A stretch of 64,000 nt of DNA, taken from NCBI RefSeq assembly GCF_001905665.1, contig NZ_LIVX01000004.1:123705-187704 (forward strand). The letters run 5' to 3'. Position numbers and translations under genes: made by a program. Below, in pieces: positions 35,005 to 43,724 of this stretch. A model generated the notes under the pieces. It was not told the origin of the DNA, searched no databases, and worked only from the letters and a program-made list of their open reading frames with translations. Position 1 is the first letter of the stretch. Each line of letters starts with the position of its first letter. The stretch comes from Streptomyces sp. CB02261 (GTDB lineage Bacteria > Actinomycetota > Actinomycetes > Streptomycetales > Streptomycetaceae).

Positions 35005-35814
35005 TCACGAGGTGCGCGGGAGGCGGGCCGTCCGTTCGATCCAGCTGAGGTACGACCCCACGCGGGTGTTCACCGCGGGGGTGTCGGTGGCGCATTCCCT
35101 GCCGTAGGACACCAGCCCGATGACGTACGGCCGCCCCCCGACCGCGCGGACCAGGGGGCCGCCGGAGTCGTACTGGCAGGTGTCCCGCCCGGGGGCGTAG
35201 GTGCAGATCTGGGTCGGGGCGATGTGCGCCATGCCGCGGCGCGCGCACGCCGGGTTGCTCATGGTGCCGAGGGACACCGTCCGCAGGACGTCGGAGGTGG
35301 GGCCGCCGAACGAGGTCGTGCCCCAGCCCGGGACCTCGACCTGGGTGCGGTCGAAGGAGTCGTGGGCGTACGGGGCGGGCAGGCCGACCGGGCGGACGTC
35401 ACGGTTGAGGGAGACCGGCTCGGCGAGCCGGACGAGAGCGATGTCGTTGCGCTGGGTGTCCGGGTCGTACTCCGGGTGCGGGAGGAACCGGTCGGGCGTC
35501 ACCAGCACCGCGTGCGGGCTGTCGGCGGCGGTCGTGAGGTCGTGGTCGCCCAGGAGCACGCCGAGGCGTGAGGGGCTGCTGTACGAGCCCGTCAGACAGT
35601 GCGCGGCGGTGAGGACGTACCGGTCGCCGATCAGCGCACCGCCGCACACGACCCGGCGCGCCACCACGTCCACGAGTCCCGCCATGAAGGGGTACTGGTG
35701 GGGCCGCGCCTCCTGTCCACCGACGACCGCCTGCGCGGGCGGCGCGACGCCGAGCGGGCACACCGCCAGCACCGCTCCCGCGACCGCCGCCATGAGCTTC
35801 CTCGCCCGTCCCAC
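35005..35814 (-). CDS. Secreted trypsin-like serine protease (S1A) with unusual residue 193
   Basis: A 269-aa exported protease. An n-region RARK and hydrophobic core (signal peptide, residues 1 to about 30) are followed by activation-type VVGGQEA. The catalytic triad is TAAHC (His), RNDIALVRL (Asp) and DTCQYDSGGPLV (Ser). The residue before DSGG is Tyr instead of the near-invariant Gly193 of the oxyanion hole. Asp189 is present (GRDTC), indicating trypsin-like Arg/Lys preference. Paired Cys residues allow three disulphides. GTG 35814 has GGAG 5 nt upstream; ATG 35793 is an alternative. Confidence 0.9.
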   Translation of the reverse strand: MGRARKLMAAVAGAVLAVCPLGVAPPAQAVVGGQEARPHQYPFMAGLVDVVARRVVCGGALIGDRYVLTAAHCLTGSYSSPSRLGVLLGDHDLTTAADSPHAVLVTPDRFLPHPEYDPDTQRNDIALVRLAEPVSLNRDVRPVGLPAPYAHDSFDRTQVEVPGWGTTSFGGPTSDVLRTVSLGTMSNPACARRGMAHIAPTQICTYAPGRDTCQYDSGGPLVRAVGGRPYVIGLVSYGRECATDTPAVNTRVGSYLSWIERTARLPRTS

Positions 35815-36141
35815 CTGATCTCCGCACTGCCGACGCCATGTCTCCGGGCCGCCGGCGGTGCGGAGACGTTTCCGCACGCCCGAGAGACGGCCCGCGTGGG
35901 CATCAACGACGCGGGCCGGAAACGGTCACCTGTCGGCGGCGTCGGCGCGGTCCCTCCGCAGACCCGGTTTCACCGGCCCCTCGATCCGCATGCCGCCACC
36001 CTACGCAGGCGCGTACCGGCTCGGCGGCGCAGGGCTCGCTCGTACCTAAGGGATGACACCGGCCGCAAGGTGCTCATCGGGGGAACAGGGGGTGACAAGT
36101 GCGACGGTCCCGTTGTCAGCGCTCCGTGCTTAGCTGGAGGC
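35815..36141. other. Divergent intergenic region, 327 bp, no gene seen
   Basis: It lies between the minus-strand protease and plus-strand hisN. An inverted repeat TGACAA/TTGTCA (36093-36098 with 36113-36118, 20 bp apart) is 24 nt before hisN and may be an operator or hairpin. Short frames here show no protein-like sequence. Confidence 0.5.
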
Positions 36142-36978
36142 ATGACGGAAGACTTCATCGAGCACGTCCTCGGCGGCCGTACGTCCGAGGTGGAGGAGGC
36201 GGTCCGCAAGGCGGCCGCCGTCGAGATCATGCCCCGCTTCCGGCAGCTCGCCGCCCACGACATCGTCGAGAAGAACGGGCCGCACGACCTGGTCACCGTC
36301 GCCGACCGGGCGGCCGAAGTCCATCTCACCACCTCCCTGACCGCCCTGCTGCCCGGCTCGGTGGTCGTCGGCGAGGAGGCCGTCCACGCCGACCCCGCGG
36401 TCTACGAGGCGCTGCGCGGCGACGCCCCCGTCTGGATCGTCGACCCCGTCGACGGCACCCGACAGTTCGTCCACGGCGAGCCCGCCTTCTGCACCCTCGT
36501 CGCCCTCGCCCGGCACGGGGAGCTGCTCGCCTCCTGGACCTTCGCCCCCGCCCTGGACGAGTTCGCCGTCGCCGTGCGCGGCCGGGGCGCCACCCTCAAC
36601 GGGGCGCCTCTGCACGCCGGTTCCCCCGCGCCCGGCGCGGTGCTCCGGGTCGCCACCTCGCACCCCGACTACACGACACCGGACCAGAAGCACGCCCTGC
36701 TCGGCCTGACCACCGAGGGCGTCGCCCCCCGCCCCTGCGGCTCCGCCGGCCTCGAGTACCTGGCGGTGGCGCGCGGCGCGCTCGACGCCACCGTGTTCTC
36801 CTGGGAGTACGCCTGGGACCACGCGGCCGGACTGCTCCTGGTGACCGAGGCGGGCGGCACGCACACGACCCTCGCCGGGGAGCCGTACGACATCACCGGA
36901 GGGAACGCGCTGCCCTTCACGGCCGCCCGTGACTCCGCCACCGCCGACCGTGTCCGGGTCCTCCTGAGGGGCCGTTAG
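36142..36978 (+). CDS. hisN: Histidinol-phosphatase, inositol monophosphatase family
   Basis: A 278-aa Mg-dependent phosphatase with the family signatures [28 protein letters not shown] (DPxDGT metal site) and the C-terminal [19 protein letters not shown]. Actinobacterial members of this size and sequence are HisN, which dephosphorylates histidinol phosphate in histidine synthesis; a general inositol-phosphatase role is the alternative. The ATG at 36142 has GGAGG only 1 nt upstream, too close for a normal Shine-Dalgarno; TTAGCT ends 6 nt upstream. Confidence 0.85.
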   Translation: MTEDFIEHVLGGRTSEVEEAVRKAAAVEIMPRFRQLAAHDIVEKNGPHDLVTVADRAAEVHLTTSLTALLPGSVVVGEEAVHADPAVYEALRGDAPVWIVDPVDGTRQFVHGEPAFCTLVALARHGELLASWTFAPALDEFAVAVRGRGATLNGAPLHAGSPAPGAVLRVATSHPDYTTPDQKHALLGLTTEGVAPRPCGSAGLEYLAVARGALDATVFSWEYAWDHAAGLLLVTEAGGTHTTLAGEPYDITGGNALPFTAARDSATADRVRVLLRGR

Positions 36979-37040
36979 GAGCCGCCGGAGCACAGGAATA
37001 TCCTGAGGTTCCCGGCGATCGGCTGACGAAGGAGTCCAAG

Positions 37041-38462
37041 GTGTCGAAGGTGACGTCGATGCTCGATGCCGTCGTCGTGGGCGCGGGGCCCAACGGGCTG
37101 ACCGCGGCCGTCGAACTGGCCCGCCGCGGCCTCTCCGTGGCCGTGTTCGAGGCCAGGCCCACCGTCGGCGGCGGCGCCAGGACCGAGGAGCTCACCCTCC
37201 CCGGTTTCCTGCACGACCCCTGCTCCGCCGTGCATCCCCTGGGGATCGGCTCGCCGGTCTTCAACTCCATGCCGCTGGCGCGGTACGGGCTCGACTGGCT
37301 CCACCCCGAACTGCCCATGGCCCACCCCTGGGACGACGGAACGGCCGCCGTCCTCGCCCGCTCCGTCGCGGAGACCGCCGCCTCCTTCGGCCCGCGCGAC
37401 GCGGGGGCGTACCGCAAGCTCGTCGCACCGTTCCGCGGCAAGTGGGACACCCTCGCCCGGGACTTCATGCAGCTGCCGCTCACCGCGCTGCCCCGCGACC
37501 CGGTCACCCTCGCCCGCTTCGGCCTCACCGGACTGCCGCCCTCCACCTGGCTGATGCGCCGCTTCCAGGACGAGAAGGCCCGCGGACTCTTCGCCGGTCT
37601 CGTCGGCCATGTCATGGCCCCCCTCGGCGGCTTCGCCACCGGCGCCGTCGGCCTGGTCTTCGCGCTCGCCGCCCACGCCAACGGCTGGCCTCTGCCCCGG
37701 GGCGGCTCCCAGTCCATCTCCGACGCCCTCACCGCGTACCTCGAGGACCTCGGCGGCGCCGTCCACACCGATTTCGAGGTCAAGCGCCTGGACGACCTGC
37801 CGCCCGCCCGCGCCTACGTCTTCGACACCTCGCCCGCGGCGCTCGCCAGGATCGCCGGGTTCGGCGGCCACTACGACCACTACCGGTACGGCGCCGGCGT
37901 CTTCAAGATCGACTACGCCCTCGACGGGCCCGTGCCCTGGACCGCCGAGGAGCCGCGGCGCGCCGGCACCGTCCAGATCGGCCCCACCGCCGGGGAGATC
38001 GGCGTCGCCCTGCGCCAGGCCTCGTCCGGCACCGCCCCCGACACGCCCTTCCTCATCACCGCCCAGCCCAGCCTCGTCGACCCGTCCCGCGCCCCCGAGG
38101 GAAAGCACGTGTTCTGGGCGTACGGCCACGTGCCGAACGGCTGGCGCGGCGACCTCACCGAGGCCATCGAGCGTCAGATCGAGCGCTTCGCCCCCGGCTT
38201 CCGCGACCGTGTCCTCGCCCGCGCCACCGCGGGACCGCCCGAACTCGCCGCCCACAACGCCAACTACGTCGGCGGCGACATCGCCTGCGGCGCCGCCCGC
38301 GGCCTCCAGCTGCTGCTCCGCCCCACCCTCTCGCTCCGCCCCTACGCCACCCCGCACCCGGCGGTCTTCCTCTGCTCCTCCGCCACCCCGCCCGGCCCCG
38401 GCGTCCACGGCATGTCCGGGCACAACGCGGCGAAGGCGGTATGGCGCCGGCTGCGAAAATAG
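37041..38462 (+). CDS. Phytoene desaturase-like FAD-dependent oxidoreductase
   Basis: A 473-aa flavoprotein with the N-terminal dinucleotide fold [20 protein letters not shown] (about residues 11-30), [14 protein letters not shown], and the C-terminal FAD-contact [11 protein letters not shown]. It belongs to the CrtI/RPE65-like NAD(P)/FAD oxidoreductase family but is not in a carotenoid cluster; the substrate is unknown. GTG 37041 has AAGGAG upstream. The stop codon doubles as the first bases of the -10 box for the next gene. Confidence 0.85.
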   Translation: MSKVTSMLDAVVVGAGPNGLTAAVELARRGLSVAVFEARPTVGGGARTEELTLPGFLHDPCSAVHPLGIGSPVFNSMPLARYGLDWLHPELPMAHPWDDGTAAVLARSVAETAASFGPRDAGAYRKLVAPFRGKWDTLARDFMQLPLTALPRDPVTLARFGLTGLPPSTWLMRRFQDEKARGLFAGLVGHVMAPLGGFATGAVGLVFALAAHANGWPLPRGGSQSISDALTAYLEDLGGAVHTDFEVKRLDDLPPARAYVFDTSPAALARIAGFGGHYDHYRYGAGVFKIDYALDGPVPWTAEEPRRAGTVQIGPTAGEIGVALRQASSGTAPDTPFLITAQPSLVDPSRAPEGKHVFWAYGHVPNGWRGDLTEAIERQIERFAPGFRDRVLARATAGPPELAAHNANYVGGDIACGAARGLQLLLRPTLSLRPYATPHPAVFLCSSATPPGPGVHGMSGHNAAKAVWRRLRK

Positions 38463-38465
38463 ACT
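38460..38465 (+). promoter_or_regulatory. -10 box TAGACT formed by the upstream stop codon
   Basis: TAGACT starts with the TAG stop codon of the FAD oxidoreductase gene and ends 7 nt before ATG 38473, giving a leaderless transcript for the YrdC-type gene. Confidence 0.55.
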
Positions 38466-38472
38466 GGACCCC

Positions 38473-39093
38473 ATGGCCAAGTACTTCGACGTGCACCCCG
38501 ACAACCCGCAGCCCCGCACCATCGGTGCGGTGGCCGACTCCATCCGGAACGGGGCGCTCGTGGCGTACCCGACCGACTCCTGCTACGCGCTCGGCAGCCG
38601 CCTCGGCAGCCGCGACGGCATCAGCCGCATCCGGACGATCCGCGACCTCGACGACCGGCACCACTTCACGCTCATGTGCCAGAACTTCGCCCAGCTGGGC
38701 CAGCTCGTGCACATCGACAACGACGTCTTCCGCGCGGTCAAGGCGGCCACCCCCGGCGCGTACACCTTCATCTTGCCGGGGACGAAGGAGGTGCCGCGGC
38801 AGCTGCTCCACCCCAAGAAGAAGACGGTCGGCGTCCGCATCCCCGACCACGTGGTCACCCAGGCCCTGCTCGCCGAGCTCGGTGAGCCGCTGCTCTCCAG
38901 CACCCTGTTGCTGCCCGACGAGGAGGAGCCGCTCACCCAGGGCTGGGAGATCAAGGAGCGGCTCGACCACCAGGTGGACGCGGTGCTCGACTCCGGCGAG
39001 TGCGGGACCGAACCCACCACGGTCGTCGACTTCTCCAGCGGGGAGCCCGAGATCCTGCGCCGCGGGGCGGGGGACACCACCCGCTTCGAGTAG
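38473..39093 (+). CDS. L-threonylcarbamoyladenylate synthase-like protein (Sua5/YciO/YrdC)
   Basis: A 206-aa YrdC-domain protein with AYPTDSCYALG, the KxR-type KKTVGVRIPDH and LLSSTLLLPDEEE. Such enzymes make threonylcarbamoyl-AMP for the tRNA t6A modification. The sequence, with CYALGSRLG and HFTLMCQNFAQLG, is closer to the YciO subgroup, whose role is less clear and which usually coexists with the true Sua5 elsewhere. Leaderless start. Confidence 0.85.
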   Translation: MAKYFDVHPDNPQPRTIGAVADSIRNGALVAYPTDSCYALGSRLGSRDGISRIRTIRDLDDRHHFTLMCQNFAQLGQLVHIDNDVFRAVKAATPGAYTFILPGTKEVPRQLLHPKKKTVGVRIPDHVVTQALLAELGEPLLSSTLLLPDEEEPLTQGWEIKERLDHQVDAVLDSGECGTEPTTVVDFSSGEPEILRRGAGDTTRFE

Positions 39094-39122
39094 GAGCGGG
39101 GGACACCACCGCTTCGAGCAGG
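39067..39122 (+). repeat. 28-bp direct duplication across a stop codon
   Basis: 39067-39094 and 39096-39122 are near-identical (one indel, one substitution). The first copy contains the end of the YrdC-type gene and its TAG; in the second the TAG position reads CAG. A recent local duplication is likely. Confidence 0.7.
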
Positions 39123-39279
39123 GGAGGGGAGCGGTCGACCGGGCCCGCGCGCGAGGCGGCCGCGCCGGTCCCCGCAACGAGGCGGTCCACCGGTTCCGGG
39201 GCGGCCCTTTCCGGCCCGGTCGGCGGCGCCGTACGGTCGGGTGACCCGTTCCCGACCGCCCCTCGGAGGATCCGGCCGC

Positions 39280-40044
39280 ATGATCGTCATCGCCCATGTC
39301 AGCGACATCCACATCGACGGCGAGCGGCGCGGCACGGACCGCACCCGCGCCGTCCTGCGGTACCTGGAGGAGCTGCCGTACGACCTGGCGGCCGTGCTCG
39401 TCACCGGGGACATCGCCGACCACGGCACCCCGGACGAGTACGCACGGGCACGGCGGCTCCTGAGCTCCCGTCACCCACTGCTCGTCTGCCCCGGCAACCA
39501 CGACGACCGCGCCGCCTTCCGCAAGGCCCTGCTCGACGAGGAGACACCGGCGCGCCCGTACGCCCCCGTCAACCAGGTGCTCCGGGGCGAGGGCTTCGCC
39601 GTCGCCCTCTGCGACTCGTCCGTCCCCGGGGAGCACCACGGCCTCCTGGAGGACGAGACGCTGGAGTGGCTCGACGGCGTCCTCGCCGACACCCCGCGCG
39701 AGGTGCCCGTCCTCGTCGGCTTCCATCACCCGCCCGTACCGCTGCACACCCCGTACGTGGACGAGATCCGGCAGTTCGGTGAGGAGCGGCTCGCCGCGCT
39801 CGCCGACCGCCACCCCCACCTCACGGCCTTCCTCGCGGGGCACGCGCACACGGCCGCCGCCACGACCTTCGCCGGACGCCCGCTGGTCGTCGCCCCCGGG
39901 GTCGTCTCCGCCCTCCGGCTGCCCTGGGAGAACCCGGACCCCGCCCACCCGCACGTCCACCTCGACCTGCCGCCCGCCCTCGCCTTCCACGTCCTCGGCG
40001 AGGACGGCAGGCTGACCACCCACTACCGGACGGTCACCGTCTGA
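39280..40044 (+). CDS. Metallophosphoesterase, CpdA-like (3',5'-cyclic nucleotide phosphodiesterase type)
   Basis: A 254-aa calcineurin-like phosphoesterase. The metal-site motifs are in order: HVSDIHIDG, VTGDIADHG, CPGNHDD, GFHHPP and AGHAHTAA. This set and size match class III cyclic-nucleotide phosphodiesterases (CpdA/GpdQ). It may hydrolyse cAMP or glycerophosphodiesters. ATG 39280 has CGGAGGA 9 nt upstream. Confidence 0.85.
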   Translation: MIVIAHVSDIHIDGERRGTDRTRAVLRYLEELPYDLAAVLVTGDIADHGTPDEYARARRLLSSRHPLLVCPGNHDDRAAFRKALLDEETPARPYAPVNQVLRGEGFAVALCDSSVPGEHHGLLEDETLEWLDGVLADTPREVPVLVGFHHPPVPLHTPYVDEIRQFGEERLAALADRHPHLTAFLAGHAHTAAATTFAGRPLVVAPGVVSALRLPWENPDPAHPHVHLDLPPALAFHVLGEDGRLTTHYRTVTV

Positions 40045-40149
40045 CCGCGGGGCGACCGGGGGGCCGGGTGACGGGGGACGTACCCGGCCCCGGACGGCCA
40101 TGTCGTTTTCTCGCCAGCCCGCGCGCCGCCCGTCCCCGATCCTGGAACC

Positions 40150-41634
40150 ATGCACACCGACACCGAGCGCTGCGTACGGGCCGTCCAGTCGAAGGACGCC
40201 CGCTTCGACGGCGTGTTCTTCACCGCCGTCCGCACCACCCGGATCTACTGCCGCCCCAGTTGCCCGGTCGTCCCGCCCAAGCCCGAGAACATGGAGTTCC
40301 ACGCCAGCGCCGCCTCCTGCCAGCGCGCCGGCTTCCGGGCGTGCAAGCGGTGCCGGCCCGACACCAGCCCCGGCTCGCCCGAGTGGAACGTCCGCGCCGA
40401 CGCCGTCGCCCGCGCCGTACGCCTCATCCAGGACGGGGTCGTCGACCGGGAGGGCGTCCCCGGGCTCGCCCGCCGACTCGGCTGGTCCACCCGCCAGATC
40501 GAACGCCAGCTCCTCGCCGAACTGGGCGCGGGGCCCCTCGCCCTGGCCCGCGCCCAACGGGCCCAGACCGCCCGGGTTCTCATCGAGACGACCCCGATGC
40601 CGCTGGGCGAGGTCGCCTTCGCGGCCGGCTTCGCCTCCATCCGCACCTTCAACGACACCGTCCGTGAGGTCTTCGCCCTCACCCCCGGCGAACTCCGCGC
40701 CCGCGCCGCCCGCCCGGCCCCCGACAGGACCCCCACCCCCGGGGTGATCAGCCTCCGGCTCCCGTTCCGAGCCCCGCTGGAACCCTCCAACCTCTTCGGC
40801 CACCTCGCCGCGACCGCCGTCCCCGGCGTGGAGGAGTGGCGCGACGGCGCCTACCGGCGGACGCTGACCCTCCCGTACGGACACGGCATCGTCGCCCTCG
40901 CCCCGCGCGCCGACCACATCGCCTGCCGCCTCTCCCTCACCGACCCCCGCGACCTCACCCACGCGATCAGCCGCTGCCGCCGCCTCCTCGACCTGGACGC
41001 CGATCCCGTCGCCGTCGACGAGCGGCTGCGCGCCGACCCGCTGCTCGCGCCGCTCGTCGACGCCGCGCCCGGCCGCCGGGTGCCCGGCACCGTCGACCCC
41101 GCCGAGTTCGCCGTACGGGCCGTCCTCGGCCAGCAGGTGTCCACCGCCGCCGCCCGCACCCACGCCGCCCGGCTCGTCACCGCGTACGGCACGCCCGTCG
41201 ACGACCCCGAGGGCGGCCTCACCCACCTCTTCCCCGGCCCCGATGCGCTCGCCGCGCTCGACCCCGAGGCCCTCGCCCTGCCCCGCACCCGCCGCGCCAC
41301 CCTCCTCACATTGGTCGGGGCCCTCGCGGACCGCTCCCTCGTCCTCGGCCCCTCCGAGGACCGCGAGGAGGTCCGCGCCCGGCTGCTCGCCCTGCCCGGA
41401 TTCGGCCCCTGGACGACCGAGGTCATCGCCATGCGGGCGCTCGGCGACCCCGACGCCTTCCTCCCCGGGGACCTGGGCGTCCGCCGCGCCGCCACCGGAC
41501 TCGGCCTGCCAGGCACCCCGGCCGCGCTCACCGCCCGCGCGGCCCACTGGCGCCCCTGGCGCGCGTACGCCGTCCAGTACCTCTGGGCGACCGACGACCA
41601 CCCCATCAACCACCTGCCCAGCGAAGGACACTGA
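40150..41634 (+). CDS. Ada-AlkA fusion: methylphosphotriester sensor with DNA-3-methyladenine glycosylase II
   Basis: A 494-aa three-part protein. Residues 1 to about 75 are the Ada zinc domain with four Cys (RIYCRPSC and ACKRC), the first of which accepts methyl groups from DNA phosphotriesters. Residues about 85-180 are an AraC-type HTH (GLARRLGWSTRQIERQL, EVAFAAGFASIRTFNDTVREVF). Residues about 195-490 are AlkA with the helix-hairpin-helix LPGFGPWTTEVIAMRALG and the catalytic Asp in FLPGDLGV. It can sense alkylation, activate genes and excise alkylated bases. It is followed 6 nt later by ogt: an adaptive-response operon. Confidence 0.94.
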   Translation: MHTDTERCVRAVQSKDARFDGVFFTAVRTTRIYCRPSCPVVPPKPENMEFHASAASCQRAGFRACKRCRPDTSPGSPEWNVRADAVARAVRLIQDGVVDREGVPGLARRLGWSTRQIERQLLAELGAGPLALARAQRAQTARVLIETTPMPLGEVAFAAGFASIRTFNDTVREVFALTPGELRARAARPAPDRTPTPGVISLRLPFRAPLEPSNLFGHLAATAVPGVEEWRDGAYRRTLTLPYGHGIVALAPRADHIACRLSLTDPRDLTHAISRCRRLLDLDADPVAVDERLRADPLLAPLVDAAPGRRVPGTVDPAEFAVRAVLGQQVSTAAARTHAARLVTAYGTPVDDPEGGLTHLFPGPDALAALDPEALALPRTRRATLLTLVGALADRSLVLGPSEDREEVRARLLALPGFGPWTTEVIAMRALGDPDAFLPGDLGVRRAATGLGLPGTPAALTARAAHWRPWRAYAVQYLWATDDHPINHLPSEGH

Positions 41635-41640
41635 AGCGCC

Positions 41641-42144
41641 ATGGCCCCCACCGTGCGGTACACCGTCGTGGACAGCCCCTACGAGCCGCTGACCCTCGTC
41701 GCCGTCGACGGCGTCCTCAGCCGCGTCCACATGACCGGGCAGCGCCACCGCCCGGCCGAGGAGACCTTCGGCACGCCCGACCCCCGCCCGTTCGACGCCG
41801 CGATCCGGCAGCTCGACGCCTACTTCGCCGGTGAACTCACCGAGTTCGACCTGCCGTTGCACCTCATCGGCACCCCGTTCCAGGTACGGGTCTGGGAGCG
41901 GCTGCTCCTCATCCCGTACGGGGAGACCCGGACGTACGGCGAACTCGCCGAGGAGCTCGGCAACGCCGGCGCCTCCCGGGCCGTGGGCCTCGCCAACGGC
42001 AAGAACCCCGTCAGCATCATCGTCCCCTGCCACCGGGTGGTCGGCGCCGGCGGCGGCCTCACCGGATACGGCGGCGGCCTCGACCGCAAGCAGCGGCTGC
42101 TGGCCTTCGAATCGGGTACGGCCGAACCGGCCGCCCTGTTCTGA
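41641..42144 (+). CDS. ogt: Methylated-DNA--protein-cysteine methyltransferase
   Basis: A 167-aa O6-alkylguanine transferase. The active-site motif is IIVPCHRVVG (acceptor Cys), with the recognition helix GNAGASRAVGLANGKNP and an RTYGELAEELG helix. It removes O6-methyl groups by irreversible transfer. It sits directly behind the Ada-AlkA gene and is almost certainly co-transcribed and induced with it. Confidence 0.95.
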   Translation: MAPTVRYTVVDSPYEPLTLVAVDGVLSRVHMTGQRHRPAEETFGTPDPRPFDAAIRQLDAYFAGELTEFDLPLHLIGTPFQVRVWERLLLIPYGETRTYGELAEELGNAGASRAVGLANGKNPVSIIVPCHRVVGAGGGLTGYGGGLDRKQRLLAFESGTAEPAALF

Positions 42145-42153
42145 CCGTGGTGT

Positions 42154-42159
42154 TAGGTT
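42154..42159 (+). promoter_or_regulatory. -10 box TAGGTT for leaderless VapB-like gene
   Basis: TAGGTT lies 6 nt before ATG 42166, in the 21-nt gap after ogt, so the small gene can be expressed separately from the DNA-repair operon. Confidence 0.5.
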
Positions 42160-42165
42160 CCCGTC

Positions 42166-42369
42166 ATGGCCAAGGTGAACATCGCGCTCGACGCCGAACT
42201 CGTCGTGGAAGTCATGGTCCTGGCCGGCATCGGCAATCCGCAGGACGCCGTCGAGGCGGTGGTGCGCGACTACATCGCCCGCGGACACCGCACCGAGGCG
42301 CGCGCCGCCAGCCGGGACGAGGCCGGGCGCACCGGCGAGATGCTCCCGCCGGAGCCCCCGCAGGGCTGA
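42166..42369 (+). CDS. Small VapB/DUF2191-like protein (orphan antitoxin type)
   Basis: A 67-aa protein with a ribbon-helix-helix-like start (KVNIALDAELVVEVMVLAGIGNPQDAVEAVVRDYIARG) as in VapB antitoxins, then a charged Arg/Glu tail. No VapC (PIN domain) toxin gene follows; the next gene is glycerate kinase. Either an orphan antitoxin or a DNA-binding regulator. Leaderless start. Confidence 0.75.
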   Translation: MAKVNIALDAELVVEVMVLAGIGNPQDAVEAVVRDYIARGHRTEARAASRDEAGRTGEMLPPEPPQG

Positions 42370-42438
42370 GTGGCCCCTTCCCGCGAGCACCGTCCGCATC
42401 TGTGCGGCCACCTGCCGTAGTGGTGGGCGCCGTCGGGT

Positions 42439-42450
42439 TTGATCGATCAA
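42439..42450. promoter_or_regulatory. 12-bp palindrome upstream of glycerate kinase
   Basis: TTGATCGATCAA is a perfect palindrome in an AT-richer patch of the gap 42370-42572. TATGGT (42471-42476) downstream could be a -10 box, but no fitting -35 is seen. Confidence 0.4.
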
Positions 42451-42572
42451 TTCCACGCTCACGAACCCACTATGGTGCGGAATGTCGTCTTATCCGGGGG
42501 TGGCATGCCGTCCTGCGGTACGGATAGGGTCGGCGTCGGCGCGACTGCATGTTCGAAAGCAAGGGATGCAAG

Positions 42573-43724
42573 GTGGCGGACGGAGCAGCAACTCACGTCG
42601 CTCACGTACTCGTGGCGGCTGACAAGTTCAAGGGCTCGCTCACGGCCGTACAGGTCGCGGAGCGGGTCACGGCGGGACTGCGACGGGTCGTCCCGGAGCT
42701 CGCGGTGGAGACCCTGCCCGTCGCCGACGGCGGCGACGGCACCGTAGCGGCGGCCGTCGCGGCCGGATTCGAGCGCCACGAGGTCCGGGTGACGGGACCG
42801 CTCGGCGAGCAGGTCACCGCCGCCTTCGCGCTGCGCGGCACCACCGCGGTCGTCGAGATGGCCGAGGCCTCCGGTCTCCAGCTCCTCCCGGCCGGTGTGT
42901 TCGCCCCGCTGACCGCGACCACGTACGGCTCCGGCGAGCTCCTTCGCGCGGCGCTCGACGCCGGTGCGACCACCGTCGTCTTCGGTGTCGGCGGCAGCGC
43001 CACCACCGACGGCGGCGCCGGCATGCTCGCCGCGCTCGGAGCCCGTTTCCTCGACGCGTCCGGCGCGCCCGTGGGCCCCGGCGGCGCCGCCCTCGCCGAC
43101 CTGGCCACGGCCGACCTCAGCGGGCTCGACGCCCGCTTCGCCTCGGTCGACCTGATCCTCGCGAGCGACGTCGACAACCCGCTCACCGGCCCCAAGGGCG
43201 CCCCCGCCGTCTACGGGCCGCAGAAGGGCGCCACCCCGGACGACGTCCGCACCCTGGACGCGGCCCTCGCCCACTTCGCCACCGTCCTGGAGAAGGCCAT
43301 CGGCCCCAAGGCCGCCGAAGCGGCCGTCGCCCCCGGCGCGGGCGGCGCGGGCGGCATCGGCTACGGCGCGCTCATCCTCGGCGCGAGCTTCCGGCCCGGC
43401 ATCGAGCTGATGCTGGAGGTCCTCGGCTTCGCCCCCGCCCTGGAGCGGGCCACCCTCGTCATCACCGGCGAGGGCTCCCTCGACGAGCAGACCCTCCACG
43501 GCAAGGCCCCGGCGGGCGTCGCCGCGGCGGCGCGCGCCGCCGGCAAGGAGGTCGTCGCCGTCTGCGGCCGCCTGGCCCTGCCTCCCGAGGCCCTCGGCAC
43601 GGCGGGCATCCGCCGCGCCTACCCCCTCACGGCCCTGGAGCCCGACCCGTCCCGCTCCATGGCCAACGCGGGCCCGCTCCTGGAAGACGTGGCGGCATCG
43701 ATCGCCCGCGACTTCCTGACGTAG
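42573..43724 (+). CDS. Glycerate kinase (type I, GarK/GlxK family)
   Basis: A 383-aa kinase with VLVAADKFKGSLTAVQVAE at the N-terminus, VADGGDGT, GVGGSATTDGGAGMLAALGARF (glycine-rich nucleotide/substrate loop) and ITGEGSLDEQTLHGKAP. It phosphorylates glycerate to 2-phosphoglycerate (this family) and so links glyoxylate and allantoin breakdown to glycolysis. GTG 42573 has AAGGGA upstream and gives the usual length; ATG 42549 has no ribosome-binding site. It could take up glyoxylate carbon released by the ethylmalonyl-CoA pathway encoded further on. Confidence 0.92.
   Translation: MADGAATHVAHVLVAADKFKGSLTAVQVAERVTAGLRRVVPELAVETLPVADGGDGTVAAAVAAGFERHEVRVTGPLGEQVTAAFALRGTTAVVEMAEASGLQLLPAGVFAPLTATTYGSGELLRAALDAGATTVVFGVGGSATTDGGAGMLAALGARFLDASGAPVGPGGAALADLATADLSGLDARFASVDLILASDVDNPLTGPKGAPAVYGPQKGATPDDVRTLDAALAHFATVLEKAIGPKAAEAAVAPGAGGAGGIGYGALILGASFRPGIELMLEVLGFAPALERATLVITGEGSLDEQTLHGKAPAGVAAAARAAGKEVVAVCGRLALPPEALGTAGIRRAYPLTALEPDPSRSMANAGPLLEDVAASIARDFLT

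Noticed and set aside
38155..42462. 1435-codon minus-strand open frame
   Set aside because: It runs antisense through at least five recognisable plus-strand genes (FAD oxidoreductase, YrdC, phosphoesterase, Ada-AlkA, ogt). No motif or sensible composition.
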